64,000 nucleotides of DNA from Mytilus trossulus. Its lineage: Eukaryota; Mollusca; Bivalvia; Mytilida; Mytilidae. The notes beneath the pieces were generated by a model. It saw only the letters and a program-made list of their open reading frames with translations, was not told the DNA's origin and searched no databases. Location: positions 49,174,955 to 49,238,954 of the forward strand of contig NC_086375.1 in the NCBI RefSeq assembly GCF_036588685.1. Reading direction: 5' to 3'. The position numbers and the translations under genes are program-made. Shown piece after piece: positions 11,494-23,099 of the stretch (position 1 is the stretch's first letter; each line of letters starts with the position of its first letter).

Positions 11494-11505
11494 TTAGTAA
11501 CCACC
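11494..11505 (-). other. Last coding exon of copy B (start of the 3' terminal exon)
   Basis: CTTCTTTCTTATTTTAG is followed by GGTGGTTACTAA, which in phase 0 gives Gly-Gly-Tyr-stop and so ends the protein on tyrosine. The matching exon of copy A would fall about 40 bases left of the window, judged from aligned flanking sequence (11580-11700 with 40-170). Confidence 0.65.
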
Positions 11506-14500
11506 CTAAAATAAGAAAGAAGAAAAACATATTTATCATTGGAAGAAAGAAAGAATTAACATTGTTTAGTTATGTCTTGAATCACCCTCATAATTAACGC
11601 CATAGAATAACAGACAAAAAATTGAAGCAAACAAAAAGTGTAATATCACGAATAATAAGCCACGTTTGTTCCTGTTCAGTGATGTATCTCCTATGTCATA
11701 TAACATAAAACTTACATAAGTTTTTTTTTTACTATTTTTATTTTTGGCGAAATATTTGTTTTCGTTATTATTCTTTATATATCATGAGGGGGGCATGGGG
11801 GTCCTCATAACAGCAAAACAGTGAATTGATTTGGTGAAAAACAGATAACAAGGAATTGAAAATGGACAATAACAGATAACAGTAAATAAAATATGAAAAT
11901 AAATCTGTTGAGGACCAATCAAGTAGATGAATCGTAGATCTTAGTATATAACTTGTGTTATGGACCTAGAAAATTGTAATTTGTGTAAAAAAGACGTTTT
12001 GGCCGTTGAGGCAGTTCTGCCTTGGTTGATTTTTTCCGTAACTTGTACAATAAGTTATAGTATGGATGTTGAATTTTTCTGAACGAAATTACTAGTTTCT
12101 GTTTTTGATATACGGATATTTTTAATCTATGGCATTTGAGGGATCAATTTTTAATGATTTAGGTTTTTATTTCATTTTTGAAAGTAGTGCAGCCAGTGAC
12201 ACTGTATTATTAATTTGATTTTTAGATTTTTTATTTCTGAAAAGCAATATATATACTTCACAATTAATAAAAAAAACCATTGATGCACACTATATTTTTT
12301 TTTATATTTAATGATCTCATGATAAACTCTACTTGCAAAATACAAAAATACCCCCCCCCCTTCCCCTCTTTCATTAATTTCAAAACAAATTTTTAAGTCT
12401 ATAAAATGTAATAAATAAGCTCAAATTAACACGAATTATAAATTAATCATATCATACTTACTTTTGGTTCGGCGTATTGCTAAAACGGAAAAAGAAAGAA
12501 CATTTTTTTTGATTCCGTGTTGTTTGTCAATGATATTATAAAATGGCATCACTACTTAAGAAACGTTTAAACAAATTGAAATAAAAAAAAAAAGATATAA
12601 ATACAGCTTGTCATCAGATTAACAAAGTTTAAAATAAACAATAGAGATTAATAAGGGTTGATTTCACGAGTTACAATGTCAAAAATGTAGTAAACAAATA
12701 TATGGGTGATAATGTTGTCTGTTATACAGCAATACAGTAGTTAACGTTAAGGTGGTATGGGAGTCTAAAATAAAAATGATAGAATTTGTTCATACTTTGC
12801 CAAAATGTAGTATCTATTGATACATGTTAAAAAATATTATAAAAATGATAGGTCACCGTGCATTTTTTCAAGCTACGGGTCGTGACAAAATGACACATTT
12901 TGTATGAATTATACAGGAAAAAACACCATTTTGTGAATAGAAACTAAACGAAATGATGGAATTGTAAAATAAATTAGGAAAATATAGCTTTCAAACAATG
13001 CTTTGATAATATCAAAAGAAAAGATAGGGTCACCGTACGTTTTTTCCAGCTAAAATACAAAGTAGGAAAATTCCATGAACAATCCAACAGAAAATGCACT
13101 GTTTTAGAGTTCCCTCCCCTTAGAATGACAATTTCAAAATATTTAAAAACAATCAAAAATTATCTACACTTGTACATATATTTATATTTATAAGTTATAT
13201 TCTTATAAATTGGATCTTTTAAATGTAAAAACACATGAAATATCTGCATTCTTGCATCAAATTTTGCTAATTTGATAGAAAATATGGACCTTAGATTCTC
13301 TGTTTTTTACAATCCAAGATGGCGAAAGACACCCATACCACCTTAAGTAGTATTAAAAACGCGGGGCCCGCCGAACGTATCAAATGTCTAAAAGCAACTG
13401 TTTTAAAAGAGTTAAAAACTAAGGATTTTCTTACCCCAGGAGTAGATTACCTTAGCCGTATTTGGCACAATTTTTTGGAATTTTGGATCCTCAATGCTCT
13501 TCAACTTTGTATTTGTTTGGCTTTTTAACTATTTTGATCTGAGCGTCACTGATGAGTCTTATGTAGACGAAACGCGCGTCTGGCGTATAAAATTATAATC
13601 CTGGTACTTTTGATAACTATTTTCTTTCGAATGATCTGCAAAATATATCACGTCATCAGGCTTGATCACCTTTTGTCATTACGTCATAATAGGAAATTCA
13701 AAAGAAAGTAAGAAAATTTGACGTCATAATAGAATTTCAACCAATGAATAACAAGATCACACGAACCACAAGTTGATGGAATAAAAATAATCAATGGCTT
13801 AGGACCAGGATAAATCGTGTAAGAGTTAGATGAAATGTGATATTAAATATAACGAAAAATATCTTTTAAAATATTGAGTTTATTGAATTTAAAAAGAAAA
13901 AGAAATAAGTATAACTAATTTTTAATCATTCGGTACACTCAAAAATCAATGTCTCATTTTAATACTAAGTAATAATTTGAATATACTAAAATGACTTAAG
14001 TATGGATACAATAATAACTTGAAGTATAGAAATAAAGAATGCTGTTTTGATATTAATGAATAACTCGAGTGACTTTCAGTTAAGGTCTAATAATGATAAA
14101 AGTCTTACTTTTTTCCCATATGACTTTACTTTTTTGTTGTATCCACTTCCTCTGTTTCCGTTATATCCATTTCTTCCGTTTCCATTATAACCAGTACCTA
14201 CAGTTTCGAATCCGACTTCATTAAGGGTAGAATCAACCTCAACCCCATTATAACCATTTCCACCTGTATATCCTACACCACCAGTGTATCCTGCACCGCC
14301 TGTGTATCCCCCTGCACCACCAGTGTATCCTCCTGCACCACCAGTGTATCCTGCACCGCCATTATATCCAAGACCGTTGTATCCTGCACCACCAGTGTAT
14401 CCTGCGCCACCAGTGTATCCTGCACCACCAGTGTATCCAGCACCGCCATTATATCCAAGACCATTATATCCTGCACCACCAGTGTATCCATTTCCACCAG

Positions 14501-14783
14501 TGTATCCTGCACCGCCATTATATCCTACACCATTGTATCCACCGCCATTGTACCCAACGCCATTGTATCCACCGCCATTGTATCCAGCACCATTGTATCC
14601 ACCACCATTGTATCCGGCACCACCAGTATATCCTGCACCGCCAACGTATCCTGCACCACCGTTGTAGCCGTTGTAACCTACATAACCATTGTATCCATTT
14701 TTCCTCTGGTAGTTTGGTTTCCAAGCTGCATTTACTATTACTAATGCGCAGGAACACAAAAGAACAATACCAGTAGACAACAT
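11494..14783 (-). CDS. Byssal thread-matrix-like Gly/Tyr/Asn-rich secreted protein, copy B (complete)
   Basis: Coding exons on the minus strand are 14783-14109 (225 codons), 12479-12462 (6 codons, QYAEPK) and 11505-11494 (GGY then TAA), all in phase 0, giving 234 residues. Residues 1-19 (MLSTGIVLLCSCALVIVNA) are a signal peptide. Residues ~30-178 are GY[N/T]GG repeats, including GGGYNGVGYN and GGAGGYTGG variants. An acidic linker (about 180-198) and GYNGN repeats follow, ending YGKK-QYAEPK-GGY. Donors are GTAAGA and GTAAGT; acceptors are CCTTTTTAG before the start, CGTTTTAG and CTTATTTTAG. It is a head-to-tail paralogue of copy A with fewer repeats. Role as for copy A: a secreted, Tyr-rich matrix protein of the byssal thread (inferred). 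Without splicing the frame runs on into an unrelated tail. Confidence 0.78.
11560..12461 (-). other. Intron 3 of copy B
   Basis: The parts at 11580-11730 and 12380-12460 align with 40-190 and 230-310 of copy A. The middle (about 11760-12370) is extra sequence, with a 'cagataacaaggaattgaaaa' purine-rich stretch and a C-run near 12351-12360. Confidence 0.55.
12462..12479 (-). other. Micro-exon 3 of copy B (18 nt)
   Basis: CGTTTTAG precedes CAATACGCCGAACCAAAA, followed by GTAAGTATGA. It codes QYAEPK in phase 0, one codon shorter than its counterpart at 311-331. Confidence 0.8.
12747..13346. mobile_element. MITE with TTAA ends, inside intron 2 of copy B
   Basis: The left end is TTAAGGTGGTATGGGAGTCT and the right end is AGACACCCATACCACCTTAA, near-perfect inverted repeats about 590 bp apart and sharing TTAA, the target of piggyBac- and Kolobok-type transposases. 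Two internal 'gggtcaccg'-like motifs occur at 12850 and 13027. The interior matches 61026-61611. Copy A lacks it. No transposase is encoded. Confidence 0.85.
13405..13625 (-). repeat. Family E copy in intron 2 of copy B
   Basis: Antisense markers are 'ttttggatcctcaatgctct', 'gagcgtcactgatgagtctt' and 'gtagacgaaacgcgcgtctg', then 'aattataatcctggtac'. It is absent from copy A, so it was inserted after the duplication. Confidence 0.75.
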
Positions 14784-15627
14784 ATTCTCTTCTAAAAAGG
14801 ATTCAATTATTCACTTTTATTTTCTCAATTTTTTACAGTAGATAACTATATATAAAAGTAAATGTTTTCTATAGTACTTGTGCGATATTAACAGATATTT
14901 ACGTTAACAATAACTTGGTAACTTTTATCATAACTTGAGTATTTCAAACTTGAAAGACTTCCATATGTAGTAGTACCATTGATGTTGCTGTTTTTCTAAG
15001 AACATTTGATAGTTTTAGTTTTGTTTGTGTCTCTAATGTTGTGTATGCATTTTTCTGTAAAATTTTGGATACCCTTGGAAAATCTAATTAAAAACCATGT
15101 GTGTGTGTACAGAATTTTGTGTCTATAGCTTCGTTTTAATTTTGAATATGTTTTATAAGCAATTTCATTAATGTTTCAGATAAGAAAACAACAAAATAGC
15201 AAAAGGGATAGTTTTCTATTAAAATTCAGCTTTAAAAACAAATATGTTTCAAAACACTTGCCTTTCTCTTATATTTATGAAAAGTTAAAAAACAAACGTG
15301 AACAAATCTGGTGTATTATCCTTTACATTGTATGGTATTAGAAATGCTGTTCACCAAAATAAGGTTCTTTTAAAAATTGAAAAATTGCATTCTTAGTGTG
15401 AAGTTTTTAAAAGCTTGTATTCAAACCAAAAAAAGTCATTGAGTACAATTTATAATTATATCGAGAACATTAGTTATGTTTTCTATTTGTACATTAAGGT
15501 CTCTTCTTCATCATTGATTAATTTGAATTATATGATTTATTTCAAAATGTTGAAAACGGAAAACATTACCACAATCGCTTAAACTATTAAAAGTTTATAT
15601 CAGAGAATTTGAAAATATATATTTTAC

Positions 15628-15680
15628 CTTAGACTGACAGTAGGACTACAATGAATATATCACAATGCTGGAACTCTGTA
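15628..15680 (-). other. Non-coding exon 1 of copy B (start approximate)
   Basis: Ends GTCAGTCTAAG before donor GTAAAATATA. The intron to the coding exon (acceptor CCTTTTTAG, 14792) is 835 bp, against ~1,055 bp in copy A; the retroelement insert at 2387-2743 more than accounts for the difference. Confidence 0.65.
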
Positions 15681-15700
15681 TTAACTAGAAAGCTGCTTTT

Positions 15701-15855
15701 CTTTATATACCATAATTTGTTCTTATTACAATATCATAAACATTCAACACCACAAAAAACAAATCGATCATGATGTTTTATTAATTATTGCATGTTTCTG
15801 AAGTTACATAAGTTTGTGGTCAAAAGAAGTTATTATTCCTTACAAGCAAAGAAAA
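15701..15855 (-). promoter_or_regulatory. Promoter of copy B: TATA box plus conserved upstream block
   Basis: TATATAAAG lies at 15709-15701. The upstream block to about 15855 matches that of copy A, including 'gcatgtttctgaagttacat' and 'aagtttgtggtcaaaag'. Confidence 0.65.
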
Positions 15856-15859
15856 TAAG

Positions 15860-16536
15860 GACAAAAAGGTGAACAAGCAAAAAACACGGTTTCTTTCTGT
15901 CAAAGCTTTATAAAAACTAATATTGTGTTCATTGAAGAATGGAAAGACTTTAACAACAATTGATTTCTGTCAAAGCTCATTTGGGCTTAACTGGATTATC
16001 AAATTCTTAGTTAGGCAAAATAGTGAAGATAAAAACAACATCGCGCCATCCTTCCAGATGACGAACATATTGTATATGTCGAAGGACAACAACTTTTATA
16101 TTCTTCTTTTTTAGGGGAGGGGGGGGGGGTATTTGTTGATTAATATCCTAACGACTGATTTTGACAACACCTTACACTTTATTTAGATCAATTGTGAGGA
16201 TAATCAATTAAGATAAAATATTTTGTATGGGTATCTTTTAGATATGTGTCTTTTTTGGGCCTTTTTTTATTTGATGGCATAACGAAGATTCATAGTTGTT
16301 AACTTTAATGTCATTTTGTCTGTGATGAAGAGTTGTAAATTTGGCCATTATACCACCACTTTTTATTTTTAAATATGTCGGCGCTGATTGTGACATCCAA
16401 ACGATTGCTTATATTAACCTTTGGTATATATTTGTTTATTACATGGCGAAAGCACTATGGGGACCAAACGGACACTCGTATATATTTTCAAAGTATTATA
16501 CACCTTTTATAACATGTTAATTGCCACTATTGTTCA
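15860..16536. other. Spacer upstream of copy B
   Basis: No gene seen. Positions 16350-16430 ('aaatatgtcggcgctgatt', 'aacctttggtata') align with 3985-4045 upstream of copy A and extend the duplicated block. A G-run lies near 16116-16128. Confidence 0.55.
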
Positions 16537-16760
16537 AATTCATCCAGGATATTGATAATATAAACCTCTGGTATATATTTCATAAAAGTCTGGCAAGAAC
16601 TGTTCGCGTAAAAAGTGAAATCACAAAAAATACTGAACTCCGAGGAAAATTCAAAACAGACAGTCCGTAATCAAATGGCAACAATCAAGCTCAAACACAT
16701 CAAACAAATGGACAACAACTGTCATATTCCTGACTTTTTACAGGCATTTTCATGAAATGT
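16537..16760 (+). repeat. Single unit of the 5124-type repeat, then family C
   Basis: 'aataatataaacctctgg'-like sequence at 16550-16610 matches the duplicated unit at 5124/5260. Family C markers ('actgaactccgaggaaaatt', 'actgtcatattcctgac') follow at 16630-16750. Confidence 0.6.
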
Positions 16761-17019
16761 TTGGATATGGGAAATTCGTTAATTCCTTTATCTAAGGTTC
16801 TCGGGAGTCGTTTTACAGTTACAAAAATTATTGTTTCAGCACGGGCGAGTTGTATGTAGCGACCTACAAACTGTACATGATGTTCTAAACCTAATTTCGA
16901 ATATTCATAAACATTCAAATATTTTAAGGATGAATAAGTCTATCTGCGCTTTTAATGATTAATATCTGGCTACATACTAATACATTGCATTTTAAAAAGA
17001 AACATTTGAAAGTATAAAA

Positions 17020-17290
17020 AGAAGAATTGGAATGATCGCCAAAGAGACAACTATTCATAATAAATCAATATGACACATAAATTAACAGCTGTAGATCACC
17101 GGACAGCCTTAACCAATGAAAGAATCCCATGTATTGTCACACTATAAAAATTAATGCGTATTATTGCACTGTTGTATGTTTATAGATATAGGAAGATGTG
17201 GTGTGAGTGCCAATGAGACAACTCTCCATCCAAAAACCATTTAAAAAGTAAACCATTATAGGTTTAAGTACGGCCTTCAACACGTGTTTA
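17020..17290 (+). repeat. Family D copies (a divergent one, then a well-kept one at 17182-17285)
   Basis: 'tagatataggaagatgtgg', 'gtgagtgccaatgagacaac' and 'gtacggccttcaacacg' define the family. A weaker copy at 17035-17125 keeps 'agacaactattcataa' and 'caccggacagcctt'. Confidence 0.7.
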
Positions 17291-17439
17291 TGTTTACATT
17301 ATACGAAGTTACTTGTGTTTCTGAGTTATTTAGGTACATAGATATATATTGAATGGTTGTTTTTAGTTCATTTATATGTTTTGAAGCTTAGAATGACTTC
17401 TATTTTCACAGAACAAGTACACATTTTTGTTTAGAGGGG

Positions 17440-17575
17440 CCATCTTAAGTACGCCTTATCGCACGGGATTTCTCGCTGTGTTGTCTGCAGACCCATTGGT
17501 GGCCTTCGGCTTTTTTGCGCTTTTGTGTGGTTGTTGTCTCTTTGACACATTTTATATTTCCATTTCTCAATCTTA
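17440..17575 (+). repeat. Lineage-A retroelement 3' tail
   Basis: Contains 'tctcgctgtgttgtctgcag', 'tggtggccttc', then 'ttgttgtctctttgacacat' and 'atttccatttctcaatctta', the end of the tail that also occurs at 33905-34056. A shorter piece is at 19440-19505. Confidence 0.7.
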
Positions 17576-17734
17576 AAAATAGATACAGTAATTACCCGTA
17601 TTTGCTTATAGTACCGATTAGAATAAGTTTATAAAAAACGTGAGGTATCGGCTATCAAAAACAATTATTTTATGCAAGCACACAACTGCGGTATTATTGT
17701 TCACGAGTCTTTATTTATTGGGGCCAAATTAAGA

Positions 17735-17935
17735 CATCAGAGGAAAAGTCAAACTCAAACATCTGACAACGCCATGAATTTAAAAGAAAAAAAGACAAAC
17801 AGACAAATAATAGTACACAAGACACAACATAGAAAACTGAAAATTAAGCAACAATAACCCCACCAAAAACTAGGAGTGACCTCGGGTACTCCGGAAGGGT
17901 ATGCAGATCCTGCTCCACATGTTGCACCCGTTGTT
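17735..17935 (-). repeat. Lineage-B retroelement 3' tail
   Basis: 'ctgacaacgccatg', 'aatagtacacaagacacaac', 'ccaccaaaaactaggagtg' and 'tactccggaagggtatgcag' are all present in antisense. The A-lineage tail lies only 160 bp to the left. Confidence 0.75.
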
Positions 17936-18334
17936 TTTCTCATGTTATTACAACCACGTAAATTATTAAGCGTTGCGAAACATTTTGTAAGCCAATGCTT
18001 TTGAATGTTCATTGTAAAAAATAAATCATGCGTTTGCACAAAAAATGAGGAATTACGTGATCTGAACCAGCAATTGATACGTCATACTAGGTCATTTGAT
18101 TTTGAACTCATTTGCGTTTAATACTATTTAAGTCATCTGTTTGTTAGGTTTTTTCTCTACATGGGAAAGACCTTATTGTTCTATTTTTTATTGTTATTCT
18201 TTCTTTATATGGTTAAATTAATGTTCTTTTGTTTGGTTTTTATTATTCGGCGGAGTCTTTAAGGGGTGTCTATTTTTTTTCGCATTTTTCAAAAAGTACT
18301 TTTCATTTGTACTAACATAGAAAACATGTGATAT

Positions 18335-18530
18335 GTAACAGAAAAACAACGAACAGGCAACATGATAGCAAGATACGAAAAAAGGACCAAAAGGCGAACA
18401 ACAATCTGCAAATCACAACCTATAAAACTAAAGACTGTACAACACGAACCCAATCAAATACTAGGGTGTTTTCCGGTGCTCTAGAAAGGTTGGAAGATCT
18501 TGCTTCACATTTGCCACTCGTCTCATTACT
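18335..18530 (-). repeat. Divergent lineage-B-like tail
   Basis: 'acaacacgaacccaatcaaa', 'tactagggtgttttccgg' and 'cttgcttcacatttgccac' match. Its 5' part differs and resembles 7360-7540 and 25925-26040, pointing to a subfamily. Confidence 0.6.
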
Positions 18531-18539
18531 ATTATGCAT

Positions 18540-20640
18540 GATTAAGTTATATACATTGATCAAGTAAGCATTTGAAACAAATATAGTAGCTTGTTTGATT
18601 GCGATCGTTTTCCCCTTAATGAAATTATAAATGGAACTTTCAAAAGAAGTATCAACTATCATATAAAAACAAAATTGCAAAACATATCTCAGATTCTGAC
18701 TTTAAGAATATCAAACAAAGTTATAACTAAAAGTATATCATTATAAAAAGTATTTTTGAAAAAGAACATATATTGACAGATTGATTGAGGTTATTGACTT
18801 ATGATTCAACCTAATTGTAATATAAAACAATTAGTATACACTAAAACTGAAAATTTTACCAAATTGTGGAATACATTTTAATTTTTAGTAAAAATATGCA
18901 ATATTGTGAATCACTATGACATTAAGAAAGAAGTTAGTTTTACTTCCTGCATCTGATTTGACAGTATTTATTATCTATTTTCTTTTGTTCGTTTAATAGG
19001 AAATAATTATCATGGAAAAGGGAATATTTTCCCTTATTGACATTGTCTGATAATTGGTAAAGTTCTAGATGTATATGAAGTTATCCATTACCCATATTAA
19101 TTAAGGTTGTTTCAAAACTAAGAGAGTCACTTTGGTTCTACAGATATGTATAAATATATTTGGAACAGAAAAGACCATCAAAGTTTAAAAAAAACGTTGT
19201 ACAATATGTCGAAAGTTCAAAAGATATTAATGAAGTTTTCTGGAAATTATATGCAAATATTTAGGTTGTTTTTTTCTATCCTGCGAGTTTTTGTCTCGAT
19301 GAACAAATTGCCAGTAGTGGATATGTTCCGTTGTCATCACTCATGTATCTACCAAAAGTGAGTTAGGTATTGTATTAAAACCTAAAACAGGTATTAAAAT
19401 GAAATTTGACGCATTGAACTGAACACAATTTTCCCTGCTGGTTTTTTTTTATATGGTCGGGTTGTTGTCTCTTTGACACATTCCCCATTTCAATTCTCAA
19501 TTTTAGTGCTAAACAACAGTTAAGGTATTGGTAAAAGGTTAAGTGTTGGATAAGCTACGTTCCAACGATGGCCAGTGTGTCTCTTTTAAAAAGTTACTTA
19601 TACTCTAACACATGCATTCCTTTTTATAAAACAGTTACCTATTAATAAGATGTTTTTTCGATATATCAAGTGTTTCTCGACCAGATATGGTGCTTACATT
19701 TTTTAGTGGAAGCACTTACAGAGAATATATTAAAAAGATCTACAAATAATGTTTGAAATTATTAGTAAATCACTCGATATAACACATAAATAAGTTCTTC
19801 TTTATAGATTAAGATAACAGTCATATGATTGTTATTCACTTGAGTTTGTTTTTCTTTTATAATAGATGTGTGCCTCTACAGTTGTAATCTTAGTTTATAG
19901 TTCCTCTAATTGCTAATTTGTATCTTTACTATTATTAATCCATGTGCATTGCTTATCTTTGAAAACACTTGATAAATAGACTGATCATTTAACAATACCT
20001 GCAGATATTAAGACGACATGTGATCTGAATGAATCCAGATTTTTCTAAAGATTAAAAAAAAGTTTCTAAAATGTAGTATCATAAGACAGGTGATCCTTTT
20101 ATACAGGTTTGATGTATATTAAATGCATTACAGAGGAACGTTTTAAATTGAATGGTCTTATAACAATGTTTTTGCTGAATACAGTTGGTCTTTGAAATTT
20201 GCCAATTACGACTGATTCTGCCTAATCAAACAAAGATAAAGATCTTTTTATCTACCTTGATATTAGAATTTTATGCTTATTCTTAGAGCATAATTTATGA
20301 TAGTTGACACTGTTTTTCGTTTCCTATTGTTGTTTCTGCTTTTGAGAAAAATCTATTCCATTTGCAGGAGTTTTATTATAAATGAGAGTTTGCATCAAGA
20401 TTTTTGCAAATGTGTTATTTGCAAAGCTTAACTGGGGGTATATGAATTATCGATCAAATATTTCTCTTTTGCTGTACACACTAACTAATCTTTGAAACAT
20501 TTGTTGCACTATTTCTGAGTCTTGTATGTTTAGTTATAAACGTCAATTCCTCAGTTTATATATAGGTTAAAAAAAAACTCTTCTTTTTAATGCTTTAAAA
20601 TTATAATATAATCATGTTCTTGGAATTGCAAAAGATTTTG
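18540..20640. other. Spacer
   Basis: AT-rich, with only short unlikely reading frames. A lineage-A tail fragment lies at 19440-19505 ('ggtcgggttgttgtctcttt'). Nothing else was recognised. Confidence 0.5.
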
Positions 20641-20649
20641 TTTTTTTAA

Positions 20650-22470
20650 CAACATAATTAAATATTTATTTCAAATATTGGCTTTTTACAATATCCTTGC
20701 GGAGTCCAAGCTCCTCCTGATGTTCCCTGTTACAATCCACTTATCACTCAGGGTAGTGATCAGTTGTTAAATACATATTACATTTGTTCATTAAATATAT
20801 ATTAAATAATATCACTTAATATGACTATTCATATGTTTTCTAATAGCTGCTAACACATTCCTTTAAATTTTCAAACATATTTTTCGCTTGAACTCGTTTA
20901 GAAAAATTGAGAAAACATTGACATTTTTTTGTCTTTTGATAAGATATGAAATAGGCTTTGTAAATTGAAAAAAACAACAATCGTTAAAAAACAGTTGAAG
21001 TTAAAATATTCTTCAACAGAAGTTTTATATCCAAATACCCAGTGCCGTAGTTTTATCTTATAAGTTATTTTACTGTTCTTTAAAACTTCATTTATTTTAT
21101 TCCAAAAATGTTTTAAATACGGACACAGTATAAAGAAGTGCTCATAGTCTTCTTTTTGTTTACAACAATTACAAGAACTCTTGTTTACTATTTTCCACCT
21201 GTAAAAAAAGTTTCTATGTAGATAAAATATGTTGTGGTAATTTCCATCTAAAAAATGTTTATTTTCTTTTAAAAATCTGACTAAACTTTATATAAATTGT
21301 TTTGATATAACACATCATATAAATCAAATATATGCACTCATTTTTTTGTCCAATTGCTGGTTTAAAATTTTTATTTAACAGAAACTTATATGAAAGTGTT
21401 TTTGATAGTAATTCTAATTCTTTAGGTAAACCTACCAATATAAATTGGTTTCGTCTTATTTTAACAATACTTTTTACAGAATTGTCCGATTTTAAAATTG
21501 CTGTCCAGTCTTTTGGTATTGATTTCTTTACTAAATTAATTTCAGTTATTCAGTTTGATTTATTTTTTAGTTTATTTAAAATTCTGTCTTGAGAAATACA
21601 GTCTTTTTCATCTATGATATCCTTTACATAAATAAGATCGCTTTTAATTCATTTTTTTTTTTTAAATATATCCTTATTTTCAAATTTGATAAATTTATTG
21701 TTCCATAATACTTGTTTACTTATTTCTGAAAATGTTTCTGTTTTTTTTTTTTTAGACCTCCACCAGTTAATTTCCAACATTAATGGTATCTTTTTAAAAA
21801 TCTGGAATGTGTTCAATGCTTTCGTCTGCCTAATCCCCACTGTTTGTTTGAAACACTAACCAGTTTGACCCAAAATTATAAAAAAAAGTGCTGAGGTATA
21901 ATTTTTCAACCTCCTTTACAATCATTTACTAGTCTTTTTACCTACATAGTTTTTAAAGCAGTGAAATAACTCCTTATATCTATCGTATCGTATCAATATA
22001 GTATCAATATTGTGGTCATTTTTATAAAATTCCTGTTTACAAAACTTTGAAATTTTTGAAAAACTAAGAATTTTCTTATCCCAGGCATATATTACTTTAG
22101 CCGTATTTGGCACAATTTTTGGGAGTTTTGGATCATAATGCTCTTTAACTTTGTACTTGTTCGGCTTTATAAATATTTTGATATGAGCATCACTAATGAG
22201 TCTTACAAAGACGAAACGCGCGTCTGACGTACTAAATTATAATCTTTGATAACTATCCAATCCCCCCTTTTTATATTACTTTATCTGGTTTATTATCCCA
22301 AACAAATTTAAAACAATTTTCTATTTCTTTTAAACATTTCTCTGGAACTATGCATGCAGATTCCACAAAAGTAAAAATGGGCACAATTAGTATATTGATT
22401 TTTTCTAAAATAGTAAGAATTCTTTTTTGCCAAGAACAAAATAATTTATTCATCTTTTCAATTTTATTTT
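20650..22470 (-). pseudogene. Dead LINE: C-terminal part of a non-LTR retrotransposon reverse transcriptase
   Basis: Read on the minus strand from 22453, the first part gives a reverse-transcriptase C-terminal signature: LFCSWQKRILTILEKIN, then SACIVPEKCLKEIENCF and FVWDNKPDKV. Next come LEINWWRSKKK near 21760 and, around 21170, a Cys/His knuckle CNCCKQKEDYEHFFILC followed by LKHFWNKINEVLK and LRHWVFGYK. Known: this block order is typical of CR1/L2/Jockey-type LINE ORF2 ends. Several frameshifts and stops break the frame, and a family E copy sits inside it at 22065-22255. The N-terminal endonuclease and the YxDD core were not found, so the copy is 5'-truncated or eroded. Confidence 0.7.
22065..22255 (-). 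repeat. Family E copy inserted in the dead LINE
   Basis: 'agccgtatttggcacaattt', 'tttggatcataatgctctt' and 'aagacgaaacgcgcgtctga' match 13440-13600 closely. It interrupts the LINE sequence, so it is the younger insertion. Confidence 0.7.
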
Positions 22471-22679
22471 ACCAATTTAGTTTTTAACATTCCTCTCTAC
22501 AATGCCAAAATTATATACCAAGAGTTTTAACTGGTCCATTGCTCCAGTTTTCAAATACTTTTGATGGCATTATTGTATAAAATATTCTTGGAACTGCTGT
22601 TACAGTTGTTAGAATACACTTCAAAATTACAGCAGGAATATCAATAAAAAAGATTGGTCAAAACTTTACTATTTTTATT

Positions 22680-23090
22680 AATGGTTATCAGAGGTACCAG
22701 GATTAAAATTTAATACAACAGACAATCGTTTCGTTACATAAGACTTATCAGTGATGCTCAGATCAATATAGTTGTAAAGCCAAACAAGACAAAGATGAAG
22801 AGCATCGGGACCCACAATTTCCAAGCAGTTGTTCCAAATAAGGCTAAGGTACATATAATATTTATTTTTAAAACTCCAAGTCATGAATACGACAGTTGTC
22901 ATCCATTCCTAATGTACCAAGTCAGGACTATGACAGTTGATATATATTCGTTTGATATGTTTGAGCTATGGATTTTGCTATTTGATGATCGACTTTTCGT
23001 TTTGAATTTTCCTCGGCGTTCGGTCTTTTTGTTATTTTTACTTTTTGCTACGGTATATCGTTGTTTATTAATTGATATATGCGTTTTTTG
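22680..23090 (+). repeat. Family E copy (22685-22830, +) followed by family C copy (22860-23090, -)
   Basis: 'ggtaccaggattaaaattta' and 'acttatcagtgatgctcaga' are family E. 'acagttgtcatccattccta', 'accaagtcaggactatgac' and 'ttttgaattttcctcggcg' are family C read backwards. Confidence 0.65.
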
Positions 23091-23099
23091 TTGTTCAAT

